Source: Kiritimatiellota bacterium (GTDB lineage Bacteria > Verrucomicrobiota > Lentisphaeria > Oligosphaerales > JAADHN01). From it: a stretch of DNA of 64,000 nucleotides. The translations under genes were made by a program, and so were the position numbers. How positions within the stretch are numbered: position 1 is the stretch's first letter; each line of letters opens with the position of its first letter. The stretch lies in assembly GCA_013151865.1 (NCBI GenBank), contig JAADHN010000014.1, positions 55,460 through 119,459 on the forward strand, read 5' to 3'. This document shows positions 8,857-19,400 of the stretch, in pieces. A model generated the notes under the pieces. The model worked only from the letters and a program-made list of their open reading frames with translations. It was not told where the DNA came from and did not search any database.

Positions 8857-11800
8857 TTACGGGGTCACTGTAAACCGGGTTTCCACCTGCCGGCCGGACG
8901 CCAATTCCGTGGCCCGCACCTTCCACTCGCCGGTGCGGTCGTTGGGCGCAATGTTCAGCTTCACCCGGAACGCACCGCCGGCCGCGCCGTAATACCCGGA
9001 AAACTCGGCCGGCCGGCCGGCCGGGTCCTCGATCTCGAGCAAGACCGGGACCACGGCCGCCACCGGTTTCCCGCGGTCGTCCACCACCTGCACCGCGATG
9101 GACTGTGCGCCTCCCCGGGCCGTCCGGCGTGCGCCTGTACGACAGACAACGGCGCGAATCGGGCGCGGCGTGATCATGAACAGTCGCCCGCCGCCCGGGC
9201 CCAGGGCGACAGTCACTGCCAGAGCGTCGCCCAGCTTGCGGGCTTCGACTTCGCGGTGCGCCAGCAGGTCGTAGACGACGCCGTCCGCCCGACGGACCGT
9301 GACCGTCGCCCGGTTCGGCACTCCTTTCTCCATGACTTTACGGTGATGACCCACATAGTCGCCGTAGGTTCGCTTGTCATTGATCACGAACAGGTAATCC
9401 GTTTCTTTGTACCGACGAAACCGAATGACTGCTTCGGGGTCGCTGGAATGTCCGTACGGTCTGTAAAACGGCTCCAGCTCGTCGCGGAGTGCGGCAGCTT
9501 TGGCGAGCAGTTCGGCCTTGTCCTTGTCCGGAGGTCCCTTTCGTTTGAAGGCCCGCACCAAGACGTCCGGGGTAATGCCCGGCGCCAGGTTCTCGTCCGC
9601 CACCACCAAGCCGCCGTTGCGCTGGAACTGGCGAACACGGGCCGCCACCGTCGCCGGCAGCACGTCGCAGTTCGGCATAACCAGCACGCGCACACCGCCG
9701 AGTCCGTCTCGATCCACGGTTTCCTCGTACAGGATTCGCGGCTGAAATCCGGCCCATTGAAGGATGAGGTGCATATCGGCCTCCCAACTGCCGCTCCAGC
9801 CATAAGAGCCGCGCCCGGCGAACATCTGGGAGGTGAAACTTTCGAGCAGGGCCACATCGGCCGGCGGGTCGGGCACCTGCAGGAGCGTGGGGCCGAGCGG
9901 CCGGACCACCCCGTGTATCAACTCGGCGAGCACCCCACGGGTTTCCGGATTGGTATACCGATAGCTGCCGTGTTGCGCCTTGACGAGAGATCCCCAACCG
10001 TGGTACATGATGCCCGCAACCGGGCGGGACACCTCGCACCAGAACGCCTCGCGCAGATGATCGGGAGAGATGGTGATGAATTTCGCATCCGGGACGTCTT
10101 TTTCCCATTGAGCGCGCTGTGCCGGGTCCCTTGGGAGTTTCGGCGCCGTTTGACTTCTATACCAGATGATCTGGGTCATCTTCATGACCTTCTGCCCGGG
10201 CCGTCCCGCGGCCATGGCGAAGAGTTCGTCGGCGGCCTGGCCGATCTTGATGGGATCGGGATAGCTGTACGTCCACTGCGAGATCACGTCCACTTGCCCG
10301 CCGCTGCCCCAAACACTCGGTGCACGCACGGCCGGATCGAAGAAGGTCCAAAACCCGGATCGGTCGATCGTCTGCTTGAGGCCGCGATGAATCTGCGAAT
10401 GGAAGGGGTTCCAGCCGTCGCCGTTTTTCCAGAACCACCGGTAAAAGCGCAACAAGGGATAGCGGTCCGGAATGATGCGGTCGGCGGGGAAACCCGGGAT
10501 AGATTCATAGCGAACGCCGTTCTTGGACACGGCCAGGGCGGGGATGTCGAAGCCCAGTGCTTTGCGGCACGCTTCGCGTTCCTCCGGATGGTAGGAGATG
10601 GCCGTGCCGTCGCGGACCTCGGAATTGATCAGCGCGCCGTCGAGTGCCGGGAAGCCGCCGAACGTGCGCCCCACCGATGCCCCGACGTTCCAGGCGAATT
10701 CGAGCATTTCCGGAAGACCCGCACTGAGGTTTTTCCGGGGGTAGACCTTCCCGGATTTGTCCACCCGCAAGAACCGCTCGAATTCCTTGCGCCGCGTCGC
10801 CCAATGTCCGGGATAGAGGTAGACCAACTCATCGATTCCGGCCGCAAGGGAGCGGTCCAGACGCTGGGCGATTTCGGAAATGCGCCCCGGATCCACAGAT
10901 TCGGTCACCCCGCCGGCCTTCCAGATACGCAGATAGTCTTCCATGTGCGTCAGGTGATGTGTAAACCCGATCTCCCGGAGCTGCTCGAGGTCCCCGCCTC
11001 CCCATAGGACCACAGGCATGCGATACGGGGGACGACGGTTGACGACCCTCACTTCGATGACCGCTTCCTTCCGCAGGGGACGTCCCCGGCGCGTCGCCTC
11101 GACACGGACGGAAAGCGGGTACGCCCCGGCCCGCGCCGAAGTATCCACCGCGGCGGCGAGAGCAAACTCGGCGTCCTCATCCAAGCGCGCACGCCGAACC
11201 GCACGGTCGCGCCCTCCGAACCCGAGGCGAACGTGCACGGAATCAAGGGGCGCGCCCGTGTCGTTCAGAATCCGAATCCGGACTGCCGCATTCTTCTCCA
11301 TGCGCCGGAAGGCAGTCCGACCGGCCCCCGCAGAGATTTCGATGCCGCCGGTGAAATACGGGACCACTCCGCGGCAAATGCGCACTTGATCGATCATGCC
11401 CGGAAAACCGCCGTGGATGCTGCCGACCCGGTCGCCGATGACCAGCGGGTATTTCCCCGGCGAAACGGCGCCCCGCCCGGGGTGCGAAGTCCGCCCCGAC
11501 GGACGACCGTCGACGAAAAAGCGGCCCACCCCTTTTCCGTTGTATGTGAACGCCACGTGCACCCATTGGCCCGTCGGCAGCTCGAAAGGGACGGAATTGT
11601 ATTGGGCCGAGTCCGTGCCGTAACCGAGATAGGCCACGAGCCGGCGCTTCCCCCCGGAAACCCGGCTCAGATACAGGCAGTAGTCGCGGTTTGCTTTGGG
11701 AAGGTCTTTGGCATAGTGGTAGTACTTCTTGTCCAAGAGGAAAGCAGTCGCCTGCTCTGCCAGTTCCGGTTTGGGTTTGAGCCACATGTCGATGGTAAAC

Positions 11801-12171
11801 GCCCCGACGGGCGACAGGTCCGGAGCGCTCGGGGTCTCGGCCCCCTGAGCGTGGTCGTTCTTGAGGCTGCCCGGAAAACTCTCGAGGGCGCCCCCGAACC
11901 TGCCGCCGGGAACAAACCGGGCCTGGCCCCGGAGCTTCAAGGCGTGTCCGTGCCCCGAAGCGTCCGCCGCCTCCGCGCCGGCATTGAATTGCCACAAGGC
12001 CACCACGCGGTCGCCGGTGGCCTCCTCACCTCGGTACTCTTGCTGCCAAGGCGCCGATCCACCGACCTTTTCCTCCTGCGCACCCGCCGCAGGAACCAGC
12101 AAAACAGGGAGCATCAAACCGGCGACCGTCTGCCGGAAAGCCGACGGACAGAGAGAAGCGCGATTCCACAT
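8857..12171 (-). CDS. Large secreted LamG-domain protein with GH-like catalytic region
   Basis: This 1104-residue protein has a signal peptide (VAGLMLPVLLVPAAGAQ). A LamG/concanavalin-A-like domain at about 50-260 starts VVALWQFNAGAEAADASGHG and contains AFTIDMWLKPKP and the FTYNGKGVGRFFVDG strand typical of the fold. A TIM-barrel-like region follows in the middle third. Near residues 800-850, VLVMPNCDVLPATVAARVRQF resembles the flavodoxin-like trimerisation domain of GH42 beta-galactosidases. The end is a beta-sandwich reading VPVLLEIEDPAG, similar to polysaccharide-lyase or macroglobulin accessory domains. It probably binds and acts on a polysaccharide outside the cytoplasm; the exact activity is unknown. 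AAGGAG lies eight bases before ATG 12171, and the gene is 31 bases after the HEAT/sugar-binding gene, so the two are very probably one operon. Confidence 0.82.
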   Translation of the reverse strand: MWNRASLCPSAFRQTVAGLMLPVLLVPAAGAQEEKVGGSAPWQQEYRGEEATGDRVVALWQFNAGAEAADASGHGHALKLRGQARFVPGGRFGGALESFPGSLKNDHAQGAETPSAPDLSPVGAFTIDMWLKPKPELAEQATAFLLDKKYYHYAKDLPKANRDYCLYLSRVSGGKRRLVAYLGYGTDSAQYNSVPFELPTGQWVHVAFTYNGKGVGRFFVDGRPSGRTSHPGRGAVSPGKYPLVIGDRVGSIHGGFPGMIDQVRICRGVVPYFTGGIEISAGAGRTAFRRMEKNAAVRIRILNDTGAPLDSVHVRLGFGGRDRAVRRARLDEDAEFALAAAVDTSARAGAYPLSVRVEATRRGRPLRKEAVIEVRVVNRRPPYRMPVVLWGGGDLEQLREIGFTHHLTHMEDYLRIWKAGGVTESVDPGRISEIAQRLDRSLAAGIDELVYLYPGHWATRRKEFERFLRVDKSGKVYPRKNLSAGLPEMLEFAWNVGASVGRTFGGFPALDGALINSEVRDGTAISYHPEEREACRKALGFDIPALAVSKNGVRYESIPGFPADRIIPDRYPLLRFYRWFWKNGDGWNPFHSQIHRGLKQTIDRSGFWTFFDPAVRAPSVWGSGGQVDVISQWTYSYPDPIKIGQAADELFAMAAGRPGQKVMKMTQIIWYRSQTAPKLPRDPAQRAQWEKDVPDAKFITISPDHLREAFWCEVSRPVAGIMYHGWGSLVKAQHGSYRYTNPETRGVLAELIHGVVRPLGPTLLQVPDPPADVALLESFTSQMFAGRGSYGWSGSWEADMHLILQWAGFQPRILYEETVDRDGLGGVRVLVMPNCDVLPATVAARVRQFQRNGGLVVADENLAPGITPDVLVRAFKRKGPPDKDKAELLAKAAALRDELEPFYRPYGHSSDPEAVIRFRRYKETDYLFVINDKRTYGDYVGHHRKVMEKGVPNRATVTVRRADGVVYDLLAHREVEARKLGDALAVTVALGPGGGRLFMITPRPIRAVVCRTGARRTARGGAQSIAVQVVDDRGKPVAAVVPVLLEIEDPAGRPAEFSGYYGAAGGAFRVKLNIAPNDRTGEWKVRATELASGRQVETRFTVTP

Positions 12172-12202
12172 GTCATTATCTCCTTGGGACCGGGCCAGGA
12201 GT

Positions 12203-13201
12203 TCACTTGAGTATTTCGATACGGATCGGACGCCAGACTCCGCCGTTGTGGGCCGTGTTCATGGCGCGAACGACCACCAGGTTCGGCTTGCCCCACAGGA
12301 CTTCTTGAGTGATGTCGAGCGTGAACGGTTTGTTCCAACCGGTGGGGCCCACATCGTGCTCCCCCACGTAGCGGCCATTGATCCAGATCCAGGCGGACTC
12401 GTCCACCCCGTCCAGGCAGATTTCCGCGGCGTTCATTCCGGCGGGTTTTTCCGGCAGTTCGATCCTGCGGCGATACCAAGCCACTCCGGTGTAGTCGTAT
12501 CCGGCTTTTTGCCAGGCCTGCTCGATGGCGATCCGGTCCCAATCGGAATCGTCGAACGCCGGCGCAAACCATTTTTCGAGGTGCCCTTCCCGTTTCGGAT
12601 CCAGCCGGAAACGCCATTCGTCACGGGGCAACGGAATGGTCTTGACCACCGTGATCGTGTGGTCCCAGTCGGCGCGGCGCCGGATGGAACGATCTTCACG
12701 ATGAAACGGCCACAGCGCCCGAACCGCCACGGCGCGCACCCGGTCATCGCCGGTCTTTTCGGCACGAGCGAGCAGTTCCCGGACCTCGGGATTCCCGGGC
12801 CTCAGGGCCGCAAGCCGGCCGACCGCCGTCAGCCGTATGGCGGGGTCGACATCCCGCAACGCGGCGTCGAACCATTTGACGGCTCGGTCCGGAGACAGGT
12901 CCCACAGCGCCAAGAAGGCGGTCCGCCGGACCAGGGCATCCGTGTTCCCCGTGGCCTCTTCCAACGCGGCCCGGGCCGGCGGTCCCTGCTCGGCCAAAAG
13001 ACGAACCGCCGTTCGGCGCACGATCATGTTCGAGTCGTCGAGCCCCTTCGCCAGGAATGCGATTCGCCCGACGTCTCCGTGTTTCGCCACTTTAAAGAGC
13101 AAGGCGCGGCGCATAGACGGATCGTCCGGGGCGCTTCGCAGCACCGTCGAAAAAGACAGCGCAGCGACGGCACAGGTCAGAACGGTTGCGGAGCGGAACA
13201 T
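12203..13201 (-). CDS. Secreted HEAT-repeat protein fused to a GH2-type sugar-binding jelly roll
   Basis: This 332-residue protein begins with a signal peptide (MFRSATVLTCAVAALSF). Residues about 30-170 are HEAT-like helical repeats (NMIVRRTAVRLLAEQGPPA, ALVRRTAFLALWDL, PAIRLTAVGRLAAL). The C-terminal half is a galactose-binding-like domain of the GH2 N-terminal type: YTGVAWYRRRIELPE, AEICLDGVDESAWIWING and NLVVVRAMNTAHNGGVW. No catalytic barrel is present, so it is probably a binding or scaffold partner, perhaps for the LamG protein encoded 31 bases downstream. ATG 13201 is preceded by AAAGGA at good spacing. The longer frame to 13360 lacks export features. Confidence 0.82.
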   Translation of the reverse strand: MFRSATVLTCAVAALSFSTVLRSAPDDPSMRRALLFKVAKHGDVGRIAFLAKGLDDSNMIVRRTAVRLLAEQGPPARAALEEATGNTDALVRRTAFLALWDLSPDRAVKWFDAALRDVDPAIRLTAVGRLAALRPGNPEVRELLARAEKTGDDRVRAVAVRALWPFHREDRSIRRRADWDHTITVVKTIPLPRDEWRFRLDPKREGHLEKWFAPAFDDSDWDRIAIEQAWQKAGYDYTGVAWYRRRIELPEKPAGMNAAEICLDGVDESAWIWINGRYVGEHDVGPTGWNKPFTLDITQEVLWGKPNLVVVRAMNTAHNGGVWRPIRIEILK

Positions 13202-13331
13202 CTGTCGGTCCTTTCGGTTGCACGCCCGGGGGTCGACGGCAGCCGCGACGGCTTTTCTCTCTCTCCGATCCGACTGATCGGACGGACCCCAAGGCCCCCG
13301 GCGACGGCGGACTCGTGCGCCGGTACCAGGG

Positions 13332-13360
13332 AACTTAGTCAGCCCAGTCTCCGGGCGCAA
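13332..13360 (-). promoter_or_regulatory. Candidate leftward promoter for the HEAT/LamG operon
   Basis: On the complement TTGCGC (13355-13360) and TAAGTT (13332-13337) are spaced by 17 bases. The match to the sigma-70 consensus is partial. The expected start would leave a leader of about 125 bases before ATG 13201. Confidence 0.27.
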
Positions 13361-13521
13361 CCGACTTGGTGCGGTTTCACGGGCCGTCGTGCCCGGCCTC
13401 GATCCGGCCGCCCGGCGACACTTGCCCGACCATGGGACCCGAAGAAAACGAGTCCCGGCATCGTTCCGGCACTTGACTGCTTTCTTCGAATCGGGCGACG
13501 AACGTGCGACTCCGAGTCCGA

Positions 13522-13550
13522 TTGACAGGTGAAGCAGTGCTGTGTATGTT
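13522..13550 (+). promoter_or_regulatory. Strong sigma-70-type promoter of the TPR/MshEN gene
   Basis: TTGACA at 13522-13527, 17 bases, and TATGTT at 13545-13550 make the best housekeeping promoter in the window. Transcription would start near 13557, about 48 bases before ATG 13605. Confidence 0.7.
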
Positions 13551-13604
13551 TAGAATTGAATATTCCTTCCGGCCTCCCGGCTTCCAACTCGAAGGACACC
13601 TGAA

Positions 13605-14480
13605 ATGCCGCCGAACCAACAGGACCCGGACAACGCAAACGCCCCCGGCCTGAGCGGAAGCGATGAAGTCTCGGTGTGGGAGGCGATCCAGACCTTCGAG
13701 ACAATTCTCGAAGTTTTTCCCGAAGATGTGAGCGCCCTGGAATCTTTGGCAGTGGCGTACGAGCAGGCCGGCGATGCGGCGAAAGGCCGGGAAAAGTACC
13801 TCGCACTGGCCCGAATCTGGGCGGGCCAGAGCGAATGGCGACGAGTGCGCGAGATCACCAAACACCTGCTCGAGCTGCAACCGGAAGACGCTGAAGCCCG
13901 CGAACTCCACGAACAAGCCGTTGCGGTCCTCGGGGAGGAAGGGGAAGATGAAGCGACGGCAGCGGCGGAAACCGGCGCCGCGCTTGCCGGGAGGGTCGGA
14001 CGAAAGCTCGAGGTCGATTTGCGAGGAGAACTCGAGCTGGCTTGGTTCCTGTTGCAGAACAGCATCATCAACCAGGACCAATACGAGAAAGCGATCGAAT
14101 CACTCACGGAAAACCGAATGAACCCGGGCAGCAACGCCTCCCTGTCATTGCTGCAGGAACTGCAGGTCCTCGAGTGGATCGATATGGAAACCATCGTCGA
14201 CTTCCTCGCCGCCGAAACCACGGTCCCGTTCATCGAACTGCGAAACTTCGAGTTAGACCCGGAGATTGCGGCGGCCATCCCCCTGGACGAGTGCCGCCGG
14301 ACCGGAGTTCTGCCGTTCGAAAAGATGGAATCCGAGTACATGGTCGCCCTGATGAACCCCGTGGACCTGGAATTGCAGAAAAAGATTACCGACTATCTTG
14401 GCACACCGGTCCACTTCTACTTCACTTCACCGGAAAGCTTTCAGAGTGCCGTCTCGGCCTTGGAAAAACAGCAGAAGTAA
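13605..14480 (+). CDS. TPR protein with a GspE/MshE N-terminal (MshEN) domain, no ATPase
   Basis: This 291-residue soluble protein contains tetratricopeptide-like helices at about 25-110 (VWEAIQTFETILEVFPEDVSA, LESLAVAYEQAGDAAKGREK, HLLELQPEDAEARELHEQA). An acidic linker follows (GEEGEDEATAAAE), then an MshEN/T2SSE_N fold from about 200: TTVPFIELRNFELDPEIA, LDECRRTGVLPFEK and YMVALMNPVDLELQKKITDYL. In secretion ATPases this domain precedes the motor, and in MshE it binds c-di-GMP. Here no Walker motifs follow. AAGGA lies before the ATG, and the gene has its own strong promoter. A role as adaptor or c-di-GMP sensor for a type II or type IV pilus machine is inference. Confidence 0.8.
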   Translation: MPPNQQDPDNANAPGLSGSDEVSVWEAIQTFETILEVFPEDVSALESLAVAYEQAGDAAKGREKYLALARIWAGQSEWRRVREITKHLLELQPEDAEARELHEQAVAVLGEEGEDEATAAAETGAALAGRVGRKLEVDLRGELELAWFLLQNSIINQDQYEKAIESLTENRMNPGSNASLSLLQELQVLEWIDMETIVDFLAAETTVPFIELRNFELDPEIAAAIPLDECRRTGVLPFEKMESEYMVALMNPVDLELQKKITDYLGTPVHFYFTSPESFQSAVSALEKQQK

Positions 14481-14742
14481 CTTCCGCCAAGCTTGTTGAG
14501 TCGGCGGCAGGATCGCCGGGATTTCCGGTCGCGGCAAGCCGGCGCGAGCACGAAAAGCGGGTGGTGGTGCGGACGGGCCCCGGCCGCAATGCCCCAAGAC
14601 AAACGGGCGCGAGCACAAGAAGCGAGGGCTCGAGTTCCCGGCCGGCCGGGCCGAAACCACCAAGCCGGCTCCACCTTTCCCGCCTTCCCGGGCGGATGGG
14701 GCTCGATCCCAAGGGCCGGAATGCGGTTCCGGCGGATTTCTC

Positions 14743-15393
14743 TTACCGCACGGCCTCCGGAACCAGACCCAATTCCCGGACTGTCCGAGCCACTTTCTCC
14801 GCCATGATCCGGTAACCGGCCCCGTTCGGATGAATCGTGTCCGCTTTGAGACCGGGGGAGGTCAGGATGCCCTTGAGCACGTCCGGCACGACCGCCACGC
14901 CGCGCCTGCGGCAGAGTTCCCGGTAGCGCCTCGACCGCCGATCCGAGAATAGTCCTAAGACTTCGGTAAAAACCACGACGGCGCCCCGGCGCTGCAACTC
15001 GGTGAAGATCCATTCCAGGTGCCGGCAGGTGGTTTCGACGGGCACTTTCCGGAGAATGTCATTGCCGCCGAGCGTGACGACGACCACACTGCCGCCCAAG
15101 GCCGGGGTCTCTTCGAGTTTCCGCCGACCTTGTTCCGCGGTGAAACCGGGATATCCATAGGCTTCGACCGGTCGCCCCAGGAGAACGCCCAGCCGGGCGG
15201 GATACGATTCTTCCGCAGTGCCCGCACCGACTCCCGCAACCAGGCTGTCGCCAAAACAGACGATCGGCCCCGGTCCGGGCGGCGCGTTGACCAAGCGCCA
15301 AGAATTCAGGCGACCGCCCCGGCAGCGTATGAACACCATGCTCAGGACCAACAGGATGGTCGCGATACCAATCCATCGCGCTTTTGAGTGCAT
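14743..15393 (-). CDS. Membrane-anchored SGNH/GDSL hydrolase (TesA-like esterase)
   Basis: This 216-residue protein has an N-terminal hydrophobic anchor or signal (WIGIATILLVLSMVFI) and the four SGNH blocks: FGDS with nucleophile S50, a glycine in the second block, GGND (block III) and DTIHPNG (block V, catalytic D and H). The arrangement is that of TesA/arylesterases, which hydrolyse thioesters, acyl esters or acetylated sugars in the periplasm. GGAGG lies six to seven bases before ATG 15393. It is divergent from the ThuA gene and convergent with the TPR/MshEN gene. Confidence 0.9.
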   Translation of the reverse strand: MHSKARWIGIATILLVLSMVFIRCRGGRLNSWRLVNAPPGPGPIVCFGDSLVAGVGAGTAEESYPARLGVLLGRPVEAYGYPGFTAEQGRRKLEETPALGGSVVVVTLGGNDILRKVPVETTCRHLEWIFTELQRRGAVVVFTEVLGLFSDRRSRRYRELCRRRGVAVVPDVLKGILTSPGLKADTIHPNGAGYRIMAEKVARTVRELGLVPEAVR

Positions 15394-15751
15394 TTCGGCC
15401 TCCAGGGCATCGGGGGGACGCTTTTTCGGCGACGCCGGTGTCCCCCCTTCCGTTGACCCGACCGACCGTTGAAACGGGAAAGCGCCCGAAGCCGGCGTTC
15501 GTCTGCAAAATACACGGAAGACGACGCAGACGCGCGGAGGCCGGGTACATTTCCCCGTCGCGCCGATGCGGGCCGAGCCGCGTTCGGGCTTGGCCTATCC
15601 ATTGCACACACAAGCCGCCGGGGCGAAACAGTGGGTTACCGAATCATTGGGATTTCGGCACGGCGCGCTGAGCGAAGGTTCGATCGAGGCGATGGGGTCT
15701 GCAAGGTTGCTGTTGCGGGCCCGAGGACTTGCGAAAAAAAGGGGACTCCCG
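15394..15751. other. Divergent intergenic region, nothing firm identified
   Basis: These 358 bases lie between the SGNH and ThuA genes. The tract contains a small hairpin CCGTTGAAACGG near 15472 and short CCGACCG repeats around 15460. Neither a convincing promoter pair nor a protein-like open frame was found in it. Confidence 0.4.
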
Positions 15752-16393
15752 ATGTCGGCACGAAAAGCTTTGGTCGTTTGGGGCGGCTGGGCCGGACACA
15801 CGCCCGAGGAATGCGCGGACCTTTTTGCACCCTGGTTGGAAAGTCAGGGGTTTGACGTGGTGGTCTCCGCCACACTCGACGCGTACGCAGACAGCGACTT
15901 GATGGCGAGTTTGAACCTGATTGTACCCATCTGGACCATGGGACAGATCAGCCGGGAACAGGAGCGGGGCCTGCTCGCCGCCGTCCGGGCCGGTGCGGGT
16001 ATTGCGGGTTGGCACGGGGGCATGTGCGACTCGTTCCGGAACAACACCGAGTACCAATGGATGACCGGCGGTCAATGGGTGGCCCATCCCGGCGGCTGTG
16101 TTCCCGAGTACGAGGTGCATATTACGGACCCGAACCATCCCATCACGCGCGGCGTGTCGGACTTCACCCTGCGGAACACCGAGCAGTATTACTTGCACGT
16201 GGATCCCTCCAACCGGGTGCTGGCCACCACCGAATTCGATATCGGCGACGGCGTGGTCATGCCGTACGTCTGGACTCGGACCTGGGGTGAAGGTCGGGTT
16301 TTCTACGCGGCATTCGGACACACCCACAAAGACTTCGATGTCCCCGAGGCACGCGAGATCGTCCAGCGCGGCATGTTATGGGCGGCCCGTTGA
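15752..16393 (+). CDS. ThuA-like (trehalose-utilisation/type 1 glutamine-amidotransferase-like) protein
   Basis: This 213-residue protein has the ThuA fold: KALVVWGGWAGHTPEE at the start, IVPIWTMGQISREQ, then GAGIAGWHGGMCDSFRNN, where GWHGG is the family hallmark, and YEVHITDPNHPITRGVSDF, followed by GEGRVFYAAFGHTHKDF at the end. The nucleophilic cysteine of true amidotransferases is not at the usual elbow. ThuA proteins occur in sugar catabolism, with ThuB being a Gfo/Idh-type dehydrogenase; the reaction here is not established. ATG 15752 follows AAGGGGA. The longer frame from 15566 has no recognisable extra domain. Confidence 0.88.
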   Translation: MSARKALVVWGGWAGHTPEECADLFAPWLESQGFDVVVSATLDAYADSDLMASLNLIVPIWTMGQISREQERGLLAAVRAGAGIAGWHGGMCDSFRNNTEYQWMTGGQWVAHPGGCVPEYEVHITDPNHPITRGVSDFTLRNTEQYYLHVDPSNRVLATTEFDIGDGVVMPYVWTRTWGEGRVFYAAFGHTHKDFDVPEAREIVQRGMLWAAR

Positions 16394-16416
16394 CACTCCC
16401 GCGGCGGCGTTCGGGG

Positions 16417-19400
16417 TCAAGTCCGTCCCCCTGTCTCGCCGCCCCCGTCCGCCAAGCGCCATGAATAGACGCGGACCCCGCGGCCCATAGCGTTCAAGCG
16501 GTCCCGGATGATGCCTGCCGCGGCAGCATCCTTGGCCAATACACCAAGGAACCCGCCACCACCGGCCCCGGCCAGCTTGAACCCGCTCGCCAAGTCATCA
16601 ATCTCCCGGAAAAGAGCGTCGACGGCGGGATTGCTGCAGTGCGGATCGAGCTGCTGATGCAGGGCCCAGACTTCCCGCAGGACGCGGCCCAACGCATCGA
16701 GGTCGCCCACGGCCAGGGCCGTCCGGGCGCCGTACGCCAAGTGCACCAGCGCCTCGACGGTACGGACCAGGCGCCGGTCCCGGCGGAGGTAACGCCGGAC
16801 GATCTTCTGGAGAACGTCTTTCGCCAGCCGTTCCTGACCGGAGAAGGCCACCACGAAACGCTGCTCGAATTCCTCGCGGACGGCATCGGGCAGCGGGACT
16901 CGCTCGATCTTGAGCCGGAGAGGACGAACCGGCACACTGCTGACCAACTTGAGCCCGGGCACGAGTCCCCCGACCTGGTCCTGCCAGCCGCCGCCGGTGG
17001 TCATCAGCTGTTCCAGACTCAGGACCCGTTCGCTGACGGTGTCCCAATCGTCCGCACGTCCCGCCAAACGCTGCAGGGCCGTGACCAGGGCCGCTCCCAG
17101 GATGCTGCTGGTTCCGAGACCGCTCCCGCACGGGACGCGAGCCCCGGACACGATCCGTACCCCCTGCCCAATCCCGGCCGCGGTGCCGTACCCGGTCACC
17201 AGCAGGGCGGTCCGCAGGAGGCAAAACGGATCCGTGAGGTCGCCCGTGCGGGTTGCCGCCGGGGCGTCCGGGATCACCACGTGGGCCCCGCTGTCCGCCA
17301 GGGTCAAATCCCAAACCCGGGTATCCAACGCCTCGACCTCCACGGCGACCGGGGGGTGACCGTCCAAATTCAGCGCAAAATTCAAGACGCCCGCCGGCCG
17401 TTCCAGGCAATACGGCGGCGTGTCGCTCCAGCCGCCGGCCAAGTCGAAACGCACCGGAAAGCGGAGGTCCACCCGTTGCCCGGACGGCAAATCCCGAACC
17501 GGGGCGCCGAAGGCGGACCGAATCGCCGCCGCCACTTCGACCTGCACGGCCTCGAGGGCACGTGCGGCCAAGCGTGCGGCCCGATCCGATTCTCCGGCGG
17601 CCGCCGCAAGGTCGGCCCGCATCTGGTACAAACGACTCGAAGCCAGGACTCCGGAAGGCGGCGTCTCCCGTTCGAGTTCGGCCGCCAACTCCGCAAACCG
17701 CCCACGTGGGCCCGGACCCGGGGCAACCTGGAGGGCCAACGCCAGGATGTCGCGGTCGACCCGGCCCGCCACGGCCCGCGAAACCGCCTCGGTCAAGAGC
17801 ACACTGCAGCGGCGGTCCCGGTCTGCCGTCAGGCGATCCGCGTCCACCGCAGCGGGCAACTCCGCGAGACTGAGGCGCTCGACCGACCGCCACGCCTCCA
17901 GAAGCGACGGACTCGGGCCGGCCTCGGGGTCGTCCAACATCCACTGCACAAGCCTCAGGTCGTCCGCCCGCTCGTGGACAGGGAAGAACCGAGCCGTCCA
18001 CACCGTGCGAGGTTCGCCCGGCCGCCAGAGGTCGTCCGGGACAACCCCATGGGTCTCCATCCATCCGGTCAGATCGCGATTGCAGAAGGTCCCCGTGACA
18101 GCATCTTCTTTCGGGTTGTCATCCACGCCGCAACAGGCCGTAACGGTCCCGTGGGTCATGCCCTTTGGAGTCCGCACGGGCAACTGCCAGATGCATCGGT
18201 GCGAGGGGACGATGAGGCGGTTGTCGTCCAGGTCGGCATTGACCACGATGCACCGATCCCCAATGCACACCCCGGGGCCCAGGCGGGCATCGAGCAGCAG
18301 GGTGCCGGACCCGACCCGGGCCGCGGCGGCGGCCTGCACACGGTAGGCGAAAACTTCCGGTGAAACCCCCTCGCCGAAATGGGCCAAAACGCGGGCGGGT
18401 AGTTGCCCGTGCCAATCGGCCCGGAGATGCTCCAACAGCTCCGCAGACGTGCCGAAATGCAGGAACTCCAGCTCGGGAACGGCCTGGTATCGCAAGAAAA
18501 TGCCCCGGAACGCCGCGACCAATTGCTTGGCGAGCGGACAGGAATCGAGGCAGGCCGGAGGGTGCGTCACCATGGCCCCGACAATCTCCTCGTAAAGACT
18601 GAGTTCGACGCCCTCCCGCACAAGACAGTCCATCGGGTCGGGAACGGCGCAGGCCAGGGCGGTCAGTGCTTCGAACGCCGCCCCCGTAAAAGCGACCACG
18701 CCCGTGTCGACCAAGGCCGCCCCGCCGACGACGACGCCCCCCGCGGCGACGACCTCCCGGGGTGCGGGCTTCTGCAGCACGGTCTTTACCGTGCCGTCCC
18801 TGCCCGGCAGGATAACCCCGTGTCGCGAAGCCACATCCAGGGACATGGGCTTGGCAAGCACCACGGCGGTGTCGGCGGGAAAAGACCGCCGTCCGGACCT
18901 CCAGATGGGCAGCACGTCTCCGGTCAATGTGAGGAGACCGCCTTGCGGCAGGTTCAAAGCGACGGGGGCGGCCATGGCCAGGATCTGATCCAGCAGCGTG
19001 GGCAGTTCCCGGTCCGGGTCGCACAGCAAGGGGAACGGCACAAACGGCTTGCCGAATACACCGGTCCAAGGCAACCTCCGGCTGTCGCCGCCGGCGTGGA
19101 TCAGTAACACGCGCTTCGCGCGACCGACGCCTCCGGGCAGGGAACGTTCGAGCAAACGGAGCGCGTTCAGGGTGGCCCCGCCGCTCCCGACCCGCCGCCC
19201 GCCGGGGTCCGGGACGACGAGCAATCGCGTGGGACCGGCCACCAGTCCACGTCGGCGAACCTCCTCGAGTCGCCGCGTGTAGAGGGCAGCTTGCTTCTCC
19301 CCGGCCGCGGTTAGAACGACGGCGTCCCACGTCGGCACCCGATCCGGGACTTCGGCTGCCAGCCGCAGCACATTCCAACCGTGACTCAAAGCGTCCAGGA

